From contig NZ_CANMBB010000001.1 in assembly GCF_947495965.1 (NCBI RefSeq), positions 895,728 through 959,727 on the forward strand: DNA of 64,000 bases. Direction: 5' to 3'. Within the stretch, counting starts at the first letter, position 1. Every line of letters begins with the position of its first letter. The DNA is from an uncultured Maribacter sp. (GTDB lineage Bacteria; Bacteroidota; Bacteroidia; Flavobacteriales; Flavobacteriaceae). Under the pieces are notes generated by a model that was given only the letters and a program-made list of their open reading frames with translations, did not search any database and was not told the DNA's origin. Below, piece by piece: positions 47,005 to 55,610 of the stretch. Position numbers and translations under genes: made by a program.

Positions 47005-47571
47005 TTGAGTCTAGAAGAACTCATACATAAATGTAAAAAAAACGATAGAAAGGCCCAGGCTCAATTGTATAGCATGTTTTCGCCAGTACTTTTTAGCATT
47101 TGTCTTAAGTACTCTCGTAATAAAACCGAGGCAGAAGATAGTTTGCATGACAGTTTTATGACTATTTATGAAAAAATAGGGCAATATAAATCTAAAGGCT
47201 CTTTTGAAGGTTGGTTAAAAAGAATTACAGTTAATACGGTATTACAGAAATACAGAAAAAAAGAATATCTAAACGCTGTTACAGAAAACACAGAAGATAT
47301 TATAGAGGTAGAACAGGAAGAGAGCGAAATTAGTTTACAAACACTACTAAGTTATATTCAAGAACTACCATCAAAATATAGAATAACTTTTAATTTATAT
47401 GTTCTAGATGGGTATTCTCATAAAGAAATAAGCGAGCTTTTAGGAACTACCGTAGGTACCTCAAAATCTAACCTAGCTAGAGCAAGATTAATATTAAAAG
47501 AAAAAATAGAAACCAAAACCGCCCAATCTATAATAGTAGGAATTTTAATATTTGGATTGGAAAACGCATAA
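47005..47571 (+). CDS. ECF-type RNA polymerase sigma factor
   Basis: 188 residues from a TTG start (MSLEELIHKCKKNDRKAQAQ), since no ATG is in place. Region 2 is AQLYSMFSPVLFSICLKYSRNKTEAEDSLHDSFMTIYEKI, here described only by its ends (residues ~19-58). Region 4 includes LPSKYRITFNLYVLDGYSHK and the HTH SELLGTTVGTSKSNLARAR. A short hydrophobic tail (IIVGILIFGL) is unusual. Its neighbour at 47626 is the likely anti-sigma factor. Confidence 0.93.
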   Translation: MSLEELIHKCKKNDRKAQAQLYSMFSPVLFSICLKYSRNKTEAEDSLHDSFMTIYEKIGQYKSKGSFEGWLKRITVNTVLQKYRKKEYLNAVTENTEDIIEVEQEESEISLQTLLSYIQELPSKYRITFNLYVLDGYSHKEISELLGTTVGTSKSNLARARLILKEKIETKTAQSIIVGILIFGLENA

Positions 47572-47625
47572 AACGTCTCTTGTTTGCCTAAACCAGCATA
47601 CCATAAGACATAAGATAGTATAAAG

Positions 47626-49095
47626 ATGAGTAAAATAAAATTAGACAAACTTTTCCAAGAAAAGTTTAAAGGCTTCCAGGAGCTGCCAGACGAAAAAGTC
47701 TGGCAATCTATAGAGGCTTCTTTAAATGAAAAAGAAAAAAAACGAAGAGCTATTCCACTATGGTGGAAATTAGGTGGCGTAGCAGCAATAATTGCATTGG
47801 GTTTTTTCTTAATGAATCCTTTTAGCAACAAACAAACCATACCTTCTTCTGTTGTAACAGAAACATCAAATTCTAATAAAGACAAAAATAATGCCCAAGA
47901 AAAAGAGAATAATTTAATCTTAAAAGAAGAAATTAATACCACAACAAAAATTGCGGAAACGCCTAGTAATACTACTTCCAAAGAAGAAAATGGCATAACT
48001 ACAGTTTCAAAAAATAATATTCTTAAAAACAATGGCAATAGCAATACAAATAAGCATATTACCAATGCATTCGTAAATAGAAAAAAACCCACTTCTAAAG
48101 ACAATTTAATTGCCGAAACCAAGAAAGAAAAAGAGGCTTCTTCTATTATAGAGACAAAGAATATTAACAATCTTGCAGAAGTTAATACTGCCAAAAAGGA
48201 TTTAAATACTTCTACAAATAACCGTCAAGAAACTATTATAACGGAAGAGACTAAAGAGGACGAACTAGCTTCTGAAGAAAAAGAAACCAAAAAATCTATT
48301 TTTGAAGAAATTAAAGAGCAAGAAGAAGAAAAAGAAGCATTAGCAAATAAAACTCCGACTAAAAGATGGTCTGCAGGACCTAATGTAGCTCCTGTTTATT
48401 TTAATGCTCTTGGAGACGGTTCTCCTGTAGACGCCATGTTTGTATCTAACTCCAAATCTGGAAGCACTAACTTAAGTTACGGGCTTTCTGTGGCATATGA
48501 GGTAAACAAAAAGTTAAGTATACGTTCTGGGGTTCATAAAGTTGATTATTCATATAACACAAATAATGTACTTTTTTCTTCAAACTTTAACAGCGCAATA
48601 AGTAGAATTAATACTATTAGTTATAATACTAGTTCTTCAAGTTTAGAAGTATTAAGCACAGACACAAATAGTACTCCTAGAAGTTCTCCTAAAGAAAGTT
48701 TTGCTTTAGACGCTTCTGCTAAAAGCCCTGCTAAAGAAGGTTCTATGTCGCAACAATTTGGCTATATAGAAGTGCCTTTAGAACTTAATTATACTATATT
48801 AGATACTAAGTTTGGTATAAATTTTATTGGAGGTTTAAGTTCTTTATTCTTAATAGATAATTCTATTCTTTTATCTTCTCAAGATATAACTACGGAGCTA
48901 GGAGAGGCAAACAATATTAACTCGGTAAACTTTAGTACCAATATAGGAGTTGGTTTAAATTATAAGTTTTCTCCTAAAGTAAAAATAAACGTAGAACCCA
49001 TGTTTAAATACCAATTAAATACATTTTCTAATACACAAGGAACATTTAACCCTTACTCTATTGGTGTGTATAGTGGGCTAATTTTTAAATTTTAA
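47626..49095 (+). CDS. Anti-sigma factor/outer-membrane barrel fusion (Dma-like)
   Basis: 489 residues with three parts. A cytoplasmic segment (1-43, helical, PDEKVWQSIEASLNEKEKKR) would hold the sigma factor. One inner-membrane helix lies at about 44-64 (PLWWKLGGVAAIIALGFFLM). A long Lys/Glu/Asn/Thr-rich linker (about 70-245) leads to a C-terminal beta-barrel (about 246-489) that ends in phenylalanine (GVYSGLIFKF), the outer-membrane insertion signal. It could therefore cross both membranes, as reported for Bacteroides dual-membrane-spanning anti-sigma factors. It is encoded 54 nt after the sigma gene. Confidence 0.8.
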   Translation: MSKIKLDKLFQEKFKGFQELPDEKVWQSIEASLNEKEKKRRAIPLWWKLGGVAAIIALGFFLMNPFSNKQTIPSSVVTETSNSNKDKNNAQEKENNLILKEEINTTTKIAETPSNTTSKEENGITTVSKNNILKNNGNSNTNKHITNAFVNRKKPTSKDNLIAETKKEKEASSIIETKNINNLAEVNTAKKDLNTSTNNRQETIITEETKEDELASEEKETKKSIFEEIKEQEEEKEALANKTPTKRWSAGPNVAPVYFNALGDGSPVDAMFVSNSKSGSTNLSYGLSVAYEVNKKLSIRSGVHKVDYSYNTNNVLFSSNFNSAISRINTISYNTSSSSLEVLSTDTNSTPRSSPKESFALDASAKSPAKEGSMSQQFGYIEVPLELNYTILDTKFGINFIGGLSSLFLIDNSILLSSQDITTELGEANNINSVNFSTNIGVGLNYKFSPKVKINVEPMFKYQLNTFSNTQGTFNPYSIGVYSGLIFKF

Positions 49096-49134
49096 ATAAA
49101 GCGACTTTAATAACACTATAAAAGTCGCTTTATT
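49095..49134. terminator. Bidirectional terminator between convergent genes
   Basis: 14-bp perfect arms (49095-49108 with 49121-49134), core AAAGCGACTTT / AAAGTCGCTTT, 12-nt loop. It serves both the barrel fusion gene and the SRPBCC gene. Confidence 0.85.
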
Positions 49135-49145
49135 ATAGCATATTA

Positions 49146-49682
49146 TTACTTTTCAGAGACTTTTTTTAATAGCTCCATTCCTCTTCCGTTCATTTTTTCC
49201 ATATCTTTTTTTGCTCCAAAAAGCCACATAAAGAAAGCATCTATAAAGCCCGATTTTAATTTAAAATCTTGTGTTACTTTAATTAAAGTTCCTGTTTGCA
49301 TAAAAGAATATTCAAAAGTTGGATTTGCCTTAAATGGTTTTTGAATATCACATTCCATTTTTATATACTTTAATGGTACAATTTCCTTTGTTTCTTGGTA
49401 ACCCAAATCTTTTCCTTTGTTACCCTCCCAATGGAATTGTGCTCCAACTTGCCCATCAGTGCCTTTAATATTTGTTTTTTGAGCTGGATCAGCCTCATAG
49501 AACGGTGACCATTTAGTAAAGTTTTTTAAGTAAACTACATTATCAAAAGTAGTTTGTATATCAGATTGAATATGTACTGTTTTTTGAATATGAATCTGTT
49601 GTAGTTTATTTGCATTATAAAATCCAATGCCTAAAAACAGAACTAATGCTACGGCAATTATTATTAGTATCATTTTTTTCAT
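49146..49682 (-). CDS. SRPBCC-family (polyketide cyclase-like) membrane-anchored protein
   Basis: 178 residues: an N-terminal membrane anchor (MKKMILIIIAVALVLFLGIG), then a START/SRPBCC ligand-binding fold with VHIQSDIQTTFDNVVYLKNF and TKWSPFYEADP, typical of the polyketide_cyc2 group. The ligand is unknown. It is 15 nt downstream of the YCII-like gene and probably co-transcribed. Confidence 0.8.
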   Translation of the reverse strand: MKKMILIIIAVALVLFLGIGFYNANKLQQIHIQKTVHIQSDIQTTFDNVVYLKNFTKWSPFYEADPAQKTNIKGTDGQVGAQFHWEGNKGKDLGYQETKEIVPLKYIKMECDIQKPFKANPTFEYSFMQTGTLIKVTQDFKLKSGFIDAFFMWLFGAKKDMEKMNGRGMELLKKVSEK

Positions 49683-49697
49683 TTTTAAAAAATTATA

Positions 49698-50051
49698 TTA
49701 ATTATCCATTGGTATAATATTACGAACCTCAACAGAACCTCCCATTTTTAAAATTGGGCTGTCTTTAGCCATCTCAACCGCTTCCTCTAAAGAATTTGCG
49801 TTAACAATCATATTTCCACTAATTGTTTTGTTATCAGAAATTAGAATTCCATCTAAGACAGATGAATTAGCAGCTATTTGTTTTCCTTCAAAACCTAATT
49901 GGTAGGTGCTATCTAATTTTTCTTTCATAGCTATATTACCAATAAAACCTCCCCAATCTTGTCGCATTTGCTCCATTTCTTTTGGTGTTGGTTTGTAATT
50001 AGGATTAGGAGTATACCTAAATAACATCATAAATTTTTTCTCTACTTTCAT
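49698..50051 (-). CDS. YCII-related protein
   Basis: 117 residues with a ferredoxin-like YCII fold: KFMMLFRYTP at the start, then SGNMIVNANSLEEAVEMAKDSP and GGSVEVRNI. These proteins occur beside sigma factors and small-molecule responses, but their activity is not established. It has no signal peptide and is followed closely by the SRPBCC gene. Confidence 0.82.
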   Translation of the reverse strand: MKVEKKFMMLFRYTPNPNYKPTPKEMEQMRQDWGGFIGNIAMKEKLDSTYQLGFEGKQIAANSSVLDGILISDNKTISGNMIVNANSLEEAVEMAKDSPILKMGGSVEVRNIIPMDN

Positions 50052-50136
50052 TTCTTTTATTTTAAAGAGTTAAACAATACTTCAAAAGTAGAAGAGGAAA
50101 AAGACAAAAAACTTTGCCTATGACAAGAAATAAAAA

Positions 50137-50832
50137 TTAGGCTTTTTTGAGCCAAGACAATTTGCGAAAAACCAAAAGATGAAGAAAAATAATAGTTGGC
50201 GGTGCAAAGGCCGGAATAAAACAAAAAGGAAATTCCACCAAAAACTCTACACCCTGAACAGTATTATCTATACTAATTTTAGTAAAGATAATAGCCATAG
50301 CAGATGTAATTAAAATATCTACCAGACCAAACGTATTCCAAATTAAAGTAAGCTTATTAGCATAACTTTTATTATTTCTGATAGCTTTGGCAACAAAAAC
50401 ACTTGAGACTGCAGTAAGTAAATCTCCTATACCAGCACATAGAGCAAAAGCTGGTGGTAATAAATCATAAAGATATAGAATAATAAAAGTACCTCCTATT
50501 AAACGAAATATGTGAATCTTAACTAAGTGCTCTAGTTTTAAAATTGCATTTGCCTTTTTACATATTTTGGTGCTAAAAATTATAGTTACAAATACTGCTA
50601 ATGGTAGTGTTGTGGTAACTACAATTTTTGGAGGTAACATTACAGTATCAAAAAAGCCATTAATACTAGCTACTGAAACTATCATTAAATAAACAATGTA
50701 AAAGCCAAGAACCAACCAAAATCCGTTTTTAATCTTTCCTCTTTTTGCTAAACGAGCTACCATTAGTATAGGAAATAAAAAAGCCAGTAAAAAAAGAATA
50801 GAAAAAATTATTGGAATTTGATTAGAAAACAT
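50137..50832 (-). CDS. Seven-helix membrane protein, unknown function
   Basis: 231 residues with about seven hydrophobic helices (for example FSILFLLAFLFPILM, LVLGFYIVYLMIV and IFLHLLVF). A central motif PPAFALCAGIGDLLTAVSSV is conserved-looking. No transport or enzyme family is recognised. It starts 9 nt after the Crp/Fnr-type gene, so the two form an operon and the regulator probably controls it. Confidence 0.72.
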   Translation of the reverse strand: MFSNQIPIIFSILFLLAFLFPILMVARLAKRGKIKNGFWLVLGFYIVYLMIVSVASINGFFDTVMLPPKIVVTTTLPLAVFVTIIFSTKICKKANAILKLEHLVKIHIFRLIGGTFIILYLYDLLPPAFALCAGIGDLLTAVSSVFVAKAIRNNKSYANKLTLIWNTFGLVDILITSAMAIIFTKISIDNTVQGVEFLVEFPFCFIPAFAPPTIIFLHLLVFRKLSWLKKA

Positions 50833-50841
50833 AGGCTAGTG

Positions 50842-51417
50842 TTATAAAGTAATTTCTTTTCGGATTCTACTTAAAGATGTATCTGTAATCCCTAAATACG
50901 TAGCAATATACTTTAAAGGCACATTTTGAATTATAGAGGGCTTCTCTTTTAATAAATTTAAATACCTGTCCTTTGCCTGATCAGCAATTACGGATATAGA
51001 ATGATTTTTTAACTCAAAATAATTATTTATTAGTCTTGTTCTTCCTACCTCTCTAAAAGCTTCTATATTAAATAGTTTCATGAAATTAGAAAAGCTAATT
51101 TTCCAACATTTTCCTTCTGTTATAGCCTTTATAGACTCTTTACATGGCTTTTTTAAGAAATAAGAATGCCAATCTATCACAATATCATTTACAGAAAAGA
51201 ATTTGGTTGTAATATCATTCCCCTCTGTATCTATAGTAAAGGAGCGTAAAAATCCTGATTCTAAAAAGTAATAATAACTTGCCACTTTACCTTTTTCAAT
51301 TAAATAATCGTTCTTATTAAAATCTACTTCTTCAAATTGCGCTACTATTAACTTTAGCTCCTCTGCACTAAAATTCTCCGTTTTAAAAATGCTATTTAAA
51401 AAATGTGTTTTATCCAT
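50842..51417 (-). CDS. Crp/Fnr-family transcriptional regulator
   Basis: 191 residues with an N-terminal cyclic-nucleotide-binding-like domain (about 15-110, KNDYLIEKGKVASYYYFLESGFLRS shown only in part: KGKVASYYYFLESG) and a C-terminal winged HTH (YIATYLGITDTSLSRIRKEI). There are no cysteines arranged for an Fe-S cluster, and the canonical cAMP-contact residues are not obvious, so the ligand is unknown. It leads the operon with the membrane protein downstream. Confidence 0.87.
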   Translation of the reverse strand: MDKTHFLNSIFKTENFSAEELKLIVAQFEEVDFNKNDYLIEKGKVASYYYFLESGFLRSFTIDTEGNDITTKFFSVNDIVIDWHSYFLKKPCKESIKAITEGKCWKISFSNFMKLFNIEAFREVGRTRLINNYFELKNHSISVIADQAKDRYLNLLKEKPSIIQNVPLKYIATYLGITDTSLSRIRKEITL

Positions 51418-51475
51418 TTTGATCTAAAGGTTCACCTTAACAAAACCCAATTATTCTTAACTAAAGTAGTAATAT

Positions 51476-52237
51476 TTAGTTAATTTCAGCTTTTACCAAC
51501 TCTTTATAAATCACGTCTCTAACTTCTTCTCGCAATGTAATTTTATCTTCTTCAGCCAATATTCCCGTTTCAAAAAAAGAATGAATCTTTGCTTTAGTAA
51601 TCCCTGGAAAACCACTAAAAAAAGTGAAAGAGAATCTTTTTTTATTATCGTAAAATGTCATGGGAACAATAGGAATTTTATGTGCAATTGCCATTTTAAA
51701 AGCACCATCCTTAAAACTATCTAATACAATATGTTCTTCTGGGACACCACCTTCAGGAAAAATGCAAATACTTAATCCTTGCTCTAATCTTCTTTGCGCT
51801 CTTCTATACACTCCTGTTCTACTTTTAGTGCTTTCGCGATCTACTAAAATACATACTCGCTTATAGAAAAACCCAAATACAGGGATTTTTACGAGCTCTT
51901 TTTTTCCAACAAAAACAAAAGGATTTTTACTAACATAAAGCATAAGCATTATATCTAACATACTAGTATGGTTTGCCACCAGCATATAACTTTTTCCTCT
52001 TATTATTTTTTGTTCTTTCTTTATACTCGGAGGGCAGCCCATACCATATAAAATAGGTATTGCCCATAAATTTCTTGCCAACCAAAAAAACTGAGGATAC
52101 CACTTTTCTTTAAGAGAAAATAATAACAAGAAAGGAAAAAATAAAAATATTGGTATGGCTACTAAAACATAAAACCAAATACGATATAGAAGCCAGAATA
52201 TATATTTAAAAACAATCATATAAAACCAAAAATACAT
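51476..52237 (-). CDS. plsC: 1-acyl-sn-glycerol-3-phosphate acyltransferase
   Basis: 253 residues, with N-terminal membrane helices and the acyltransferase signatures NHTSMLDIM (HX4D) and FPEGGVPEE. It adds the second acyl chain to lysophosphatidate in phospholipid synthesis at the inner membrane. The start may be the first Met or Met7 (MIVFKYIFW). Divergent from trpS with 87 nt between. Confidence 0.9.
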   Translation of the reverse strand: MYFWFYMIVFKYIFWLLYRIWFYVLVAIPIFLFFPFLLLFSLKEKWYPQFFWLARNLWAIPILYGMGCPPSIKKEQKIIRGKSYMLVANHTSMLDIMLMLYVSKNPFVFVGKKELVKIPVFGFFYKRVCILVDRESTKSRTGVYRRAQRRLEQGLSICIFPEGGVPEEHIVLDSFKDGAFKMAIAHKIPIVPMTFYDNKKRFSFTFFSGFPGITKAKIHSFFETGILAEEDKITLREEVRDVIYKELVKAEIN

Positions 52238-52324
52238 AATTGTAATGAGCTATTCTATTAAAAAAATTACCTTTGCCTTACGTTTAACTTATTAATAAAA
52301 TGCCCTGCTTTTGCAGATAATGCT

Positions 52325-53293
52325 ATGTCTAGAATTTTAACAGGAATACAAAGTACAGGAACACCACATTTAGGAAACATTTTAGGCGCTATTATGCCCG
52401 CAATTAAAATGGCAAACGATTCTAAAAATGAGTCTTTTCTTTTTATTGCAGATATGCATTCTCTTACCCAAATAAAAAGTGGAGGAGAGTTACGTAACAA
52501 TACCTATGCGGTTGCTGCAACTTGGTTAGCATTTGGTTTAGACATTAGTAATACCGTTTTTTATAGACAGAGTGATGTTCCACAAGTTACAGAGCTTTCT
52601 TGGTATTTAAGCTGTTTTTTTCCATACCAAAGGCTAACTCTTGCGCATTCTTTTAAAGACAAAGCAGACCGTTTAGATGATGTAAACGCAGGTTTATTTA
52701 CGTACCCAATGCTAATGGCTGCAGATATTCTTATGTATGATGCCGAAATAGTACCAGTTGGCAAAGACCAATTACAACATATTGAAATGACCCGTGATGT
52801 TGCTTCTAGATTCCATGCAAAATTAGGAGAAACTTTTGTTTTACCCGATGCCAAAGTACAAGAGGAAACCATGTACATTCCTGGAACAGATGGTGCTAAA
52901 ATGAGTAAAAGTAAAGGCAACTTAATAAACTTATTCCAAACAGATAAAAAGTTACGTAAACAAATTATGGGCATCCAAACAGATAGCACCCCTATGGAAG
53001 ACCCAAAGGATCCTGATACTGATAATGTATTTGCACTTTATAAAATCTTGGCTAACGAGGAACAAATTGCAGAAATGCGTGCCAACTACCTAAATGGCAA
53101 CTATGGTTACGGTCATGCAAAGCAAGCTTTATATGAAGTTATTGTAGATACCTTTGGAGAAGCTCGTGAAAAGTTTGATTACTACATGAACAATCTTAAC
53201 GAGATAGATGATGCACTTGCCATAGGAGCAAAAAAAGCTAGCAAGGTTGCAGATGGTGTATTAAAAAGAGTAAGAACAAAACTAGGCTACTAG
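52325..53293 (+). CDS. trpS: Tryptophanyl-tRNA synthetase
   Basis: 322 residues, class I aminoacyl-tRNA synthetase of the bacterial TrpRS type. The HIGH-type motif is TGTPHLGN (residues 11-18) and the KMSKS motif is intact in GAKMSKSKGN. VGKDQLQHIEMTRDVASRF is the usual tryptophan-site region. Single gene, followed by a repeat-bearing gap. Confidence 0.96.
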   Translation: MSRILTGIQSTGTPHLGNILGAIMPAIKMANDSKNESFLFIADMHSLTQIKSGGELRNNTYAVAATWLAFGLDISNTVFYRQSDVPQVTELSWYLSCFFPYQRLTLAHSFKDKADRLDDVNAGLFTYPMLMAADILMYDAEIVPVGKDQLQHIEMTRDVASRFHAKLGETFVLPDAKVQEETMYIPGTDGAKMSKSKGNLINLFQTDKKLRKQIMGIQTDSTPMEDPKDPDTDNVFALYKILANEEQIAEMRANYLNGNYGYGHAKQALYEVIVDTFGEAREKFDYYMNNLNEIDDALAIGAKKASKVADGVLKRVRTKLGY

Positions 53294-53322
53294 ACTTGCC
53301 CTTACTCTTAATCCGTTTTTTA

Positions 53323-53347
53323 CTCGATAATCGAGATTTAAATGCTC
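53323..53347. repeat. Palindromic intergenic repeat, copy 3, with adjoining REP-like palindromes
   Basis: The core CTCGATAATCGAG (53323-53335) plus 12 following bases is identical on the opposite strand to 46452-46476. Immediately after it, towards the FKBP gene, lie imperfect palindromes such as CGACGCTTGCGCCG and CCTCGTGGGCTTGCCCCAAGG (split here in prose as two arms around TT). Confidence 0.7.
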
Positions 53348-53413
53348 CGACGCTTGCGCCGAAATCAATGCTAATTTTCCTTCTAATGCCTCGTGGGCTT
53401 GCCCCAAGGTAGT

Positions 53414-54169
53414 TTACTTTTCAATAGAAATTAACTCTATATCAAAAATTAAAGCAGAATAAGGAGGTATAGAAGCCCCAGCTCCTCTTTGCCCATATGC
53501 AATATCTTGTGGAATAAATACCTTCCATTTAGAGCCCGTTGGCATTAATTGTAAAGCCTCTGTCCATCCTGGTATAACTTGCGATAGCCCAAAAACAACT
53601 GGTTCTCCTCTTTCTATAGAACTATCAAAAACTTTACCGTCTATTAATTTACCTTCGTAATGTACCTTAACTTTATCTGTAGCTACTGGTTTAGCACCAT
53701 TGCCTTCTTTAATAACTTCGTATTGTAAGCCACTTTCCGTAGTTACTATTCCTGTTCTTTTAGCATTTTCAGCTAAAAAAAGCTCTCCTGCCTTACTTAA
53801 TTCTTTTGCTTTCCTTTCTTGTATTTCCTGAATAGTATTTTGTACTTCAGAACGGGCTTCCTGTGAAGTTATTTTTTCTTTTCCGTTAATGGCATCTTCC
53901 AGTGCTACAGCAAAAATAGTATACGCTAAAGAATCTATCCCTAAAGCTTTTAAGTTAGAACCTATTTCTACTCCAAAAGCATAACTAAACTTATGAAGGC
54001 TATCTTCTAAATTTACACTCTTAGATTTTTTAATTTCTTGAAGTTGAGATTTTAAATCACTAGCTTCTGTCTTTAATTTTGCAACTTCTGCAATTAAATC
54101 TTTTTTCTTTTGGGCATAACTATTGCCACCCACAAGTAGTAATATTGCAACAAGGATAAAATTCTTCAT
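53414..54169 (-). CDS. FKBP-type peptidyl-prolyl isomerase, exported
   Basis: 251 residues: a signal peptide (MKNFILVAILLLVGGNSYAQ), a helical FKBP-N dimerisation region (about 25-135, including ALEDAINGKEKITSQEARSE) and a C-terminal FKBP domain with DKVKVHYEGKLIDGKVFDSS, VIPGWTEALQLM and AYGQRGAGASIPP. It resembles periplasmic FkpA-type chaperone-isomerases. Single gene. Confidence 0.93.
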   Translation of the reverse strand: MKNFILVAILLLVGGNSYAQKKKDLIAEVAKLKTEASDLKSQLQEIKKSKSVNLEDSLHKFSYAFGVEIGSNLKALGIDSLAYTIFAVALEDAINGKEKITSQEARSEVQNTIQEIQERKAKELSKAGELFLAENAKRTGIVTTESGLQYEVIKEGNGAKPVATDKVKVHYEGKLIDGKVFDSSIERGEPVVFGLSQVIPGWTEALQLMPTGSKWKVFIPQDIAYGQRGAGASIPPYSALIFDIELISIEK

Positions 54170-54313
54170 TTTTATAATTTATTTTGATGCGAAAATAGTT
54201 AAAATTAAAAAGCAGAAAATACTACCGCCATATATTTAATATAAAAGCAAAACAAACCCAATAGTTTGTTTTAAAAAGTAAATAGAATACTGTTTTAAAG
54301 AAGGCACTAGATT

Positions 54314-54357
54314 TTTTGTTGTTTTTTATCCATATAAAACACCTAAAAACAACAAAA
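54314..54357 (-). terminator. Weak AT-rich hairpin downstream of dprA
   Basis: TTTTGTTGTTTTT (54314-54326) pairs with AAAAACAACAAAA (54345-54357). It lies 45 nt after dprA on the minus strand. The rest of the 233-nt gap down to the FKBP gene holds nothing else recognisable. Confidence 0.35.
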
Positions 54358-54402
54358 TACCAATTAGATGAGATGTAAAAGACTGCTTAGTTTGTAAAAA
54401 AA

Positions 54403-55506
54403 CTAAATAGCCTCAAATAATTTTCCTGGTAGCGGTCTAATAACCCCTTTCATTTCCATATTTAGTAATGTAGAAGATACTCTATACACAGGAATGTTAC
54501 ATTGCAGTGCTATAGTATCTAAAAGTTGTTTTCCTTCCTTTTGTAAGTAGTTATAAATTGCTTGTTCTTTATCTTCTAATTCTACAAAAAGCTGTTTTTG
54601 TACCATTGGCGTAGGCTTTTGCTCTACCTCCCAATCTAATAAATAAATTAAATCTTCGGCAGAGGTTAACATATGGGCCTTTTGTTGTTTTATGAGGTTA
54701 TTACAACCCAAGCTATACTTGTCTTTTGCTCTTCCTGGAACTGCAAAAACATCTCTACTATAACTATGAGCAATATCTGCAGTGACTAAGCTACCCCCTT
54801 TTTCTGCAGATTCTATTACAACTGTAGCCTCTGTCATACCAGCAATTATTCTATTTCTTTTTAAAAAATTCTCTCTTTCAGGATTACTAGTACTCCAAAA
54901 CTCTGTTAAGAACCCACCATTTTTTTCTATTTCAGGAGCAAAACTAGCATGCTTTTTTGGGTAAATTTGATTTAGTCCATGCGCTAAACAACCAATAGTT
55001 TGTAAACCGTGTTTTACTGCTGCTTTTTGTACACAAATATCTACTCCATAAGCAAACCCACTAACAATTATAGGATCTAATGGCGCAATTTTTTCTATAA
55101 ACTCTTCGCAAAAAGCGGTACCATAACTAGTAATATTTCTTGTGCCAACTACACTAATGATTTTTCTATTTTCAAGGTCTATTTTCCCTCTTTTAAACAA
55201 AAGAATTGGGCTATCTATACAGTGTTTTAAATACGAAGGATAATCGGGATTCATAAAATAGCTGTATTCCAGATTATTGCGCTTTATATACGCCATTTCA
55301 TCCTCTGCAGCTTCTAAGTGTTCTGCATCAAATACGCCCTTTAATGTATGGGTACCTACACCATCAATTTTTAGTAAATTTTGCAATTTTTCTTCAAAAA
55401 TAGCCTCTGGACTCTCGCAATGCGCAATTAATTTTTTAGCTGTTATGTCTCCAATATTGGGCACTCTTTGCAATCTTAAGACCGCAATTAATTCAGTTGT
55501 AGTCAT
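54403..55506 (-). CDS. dprA: DNA-processing protein DprA
   Basis: 367 residues. N-terminal helix-hairpin-helix region (LLKIDGVGTHTLKG), then the DprA Rossmann core with VVGTRNITSYGTAFCEEFI, VSGFAYGVDICVQKAA, GGFLTEFW and NRIIAGMTEATVVIES. A small winged-helix C-terminus follows. DprA loads RecA onto incoming single-stranded DNA during natural transformation. Single gene. Confidence 0.94.
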   Translation of the reverse strand: MTTTELIAVLRLQRVPNIGDITAKKLIAHCESPEAIFEEKLQNLLKIDGVGTHTLKGVFDAEHLEAAEDEMAYIKRNNLEYSYFMNPDYPSYLKHCIDSPILLFKRGKIDLENRKIISVVGTRNITSYGTAFCEEFIEKIAPLDPIIVSGFAYGVDICVQKAAVKHGLQTIGCLAHGLNQIYPKKHASFAPEIEKNGGFLTEFWSTSNPERENFLKRNRIIAGMTEATVVIESAEKGGSLVTADIAHSYSRDVFAVPGRAKDKYSLGCNNLIKQQKAHMLTSAEDLIYLLDWEVEQKPTPMVQKQLFVELEDKEQAIYNYLQKEGKQLLDTIALQCNIPVYRVSSTLLNMEMKGVIRPLPGKLFEAI

Positions 55507-55610
55507 TTATAATTAATGGTTAGTTATTCACAAAATACCGAAAATATAATGTTAATAAAAAGTTATGAGAAGAGTTTCCATAAATCTATTTTTTTACAAT
55601 CTTTGTAGCG

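Noticed and set aside
47418-48194. Long minus-strand open frame opposite the sigma factor and barrel fusion
   Set aside because: It mirrors the Lys/Glu/Asn-rich linker, giving a Ser/Phe/Leu-rich nonsense protein, and the plus-strand genes are well supported.
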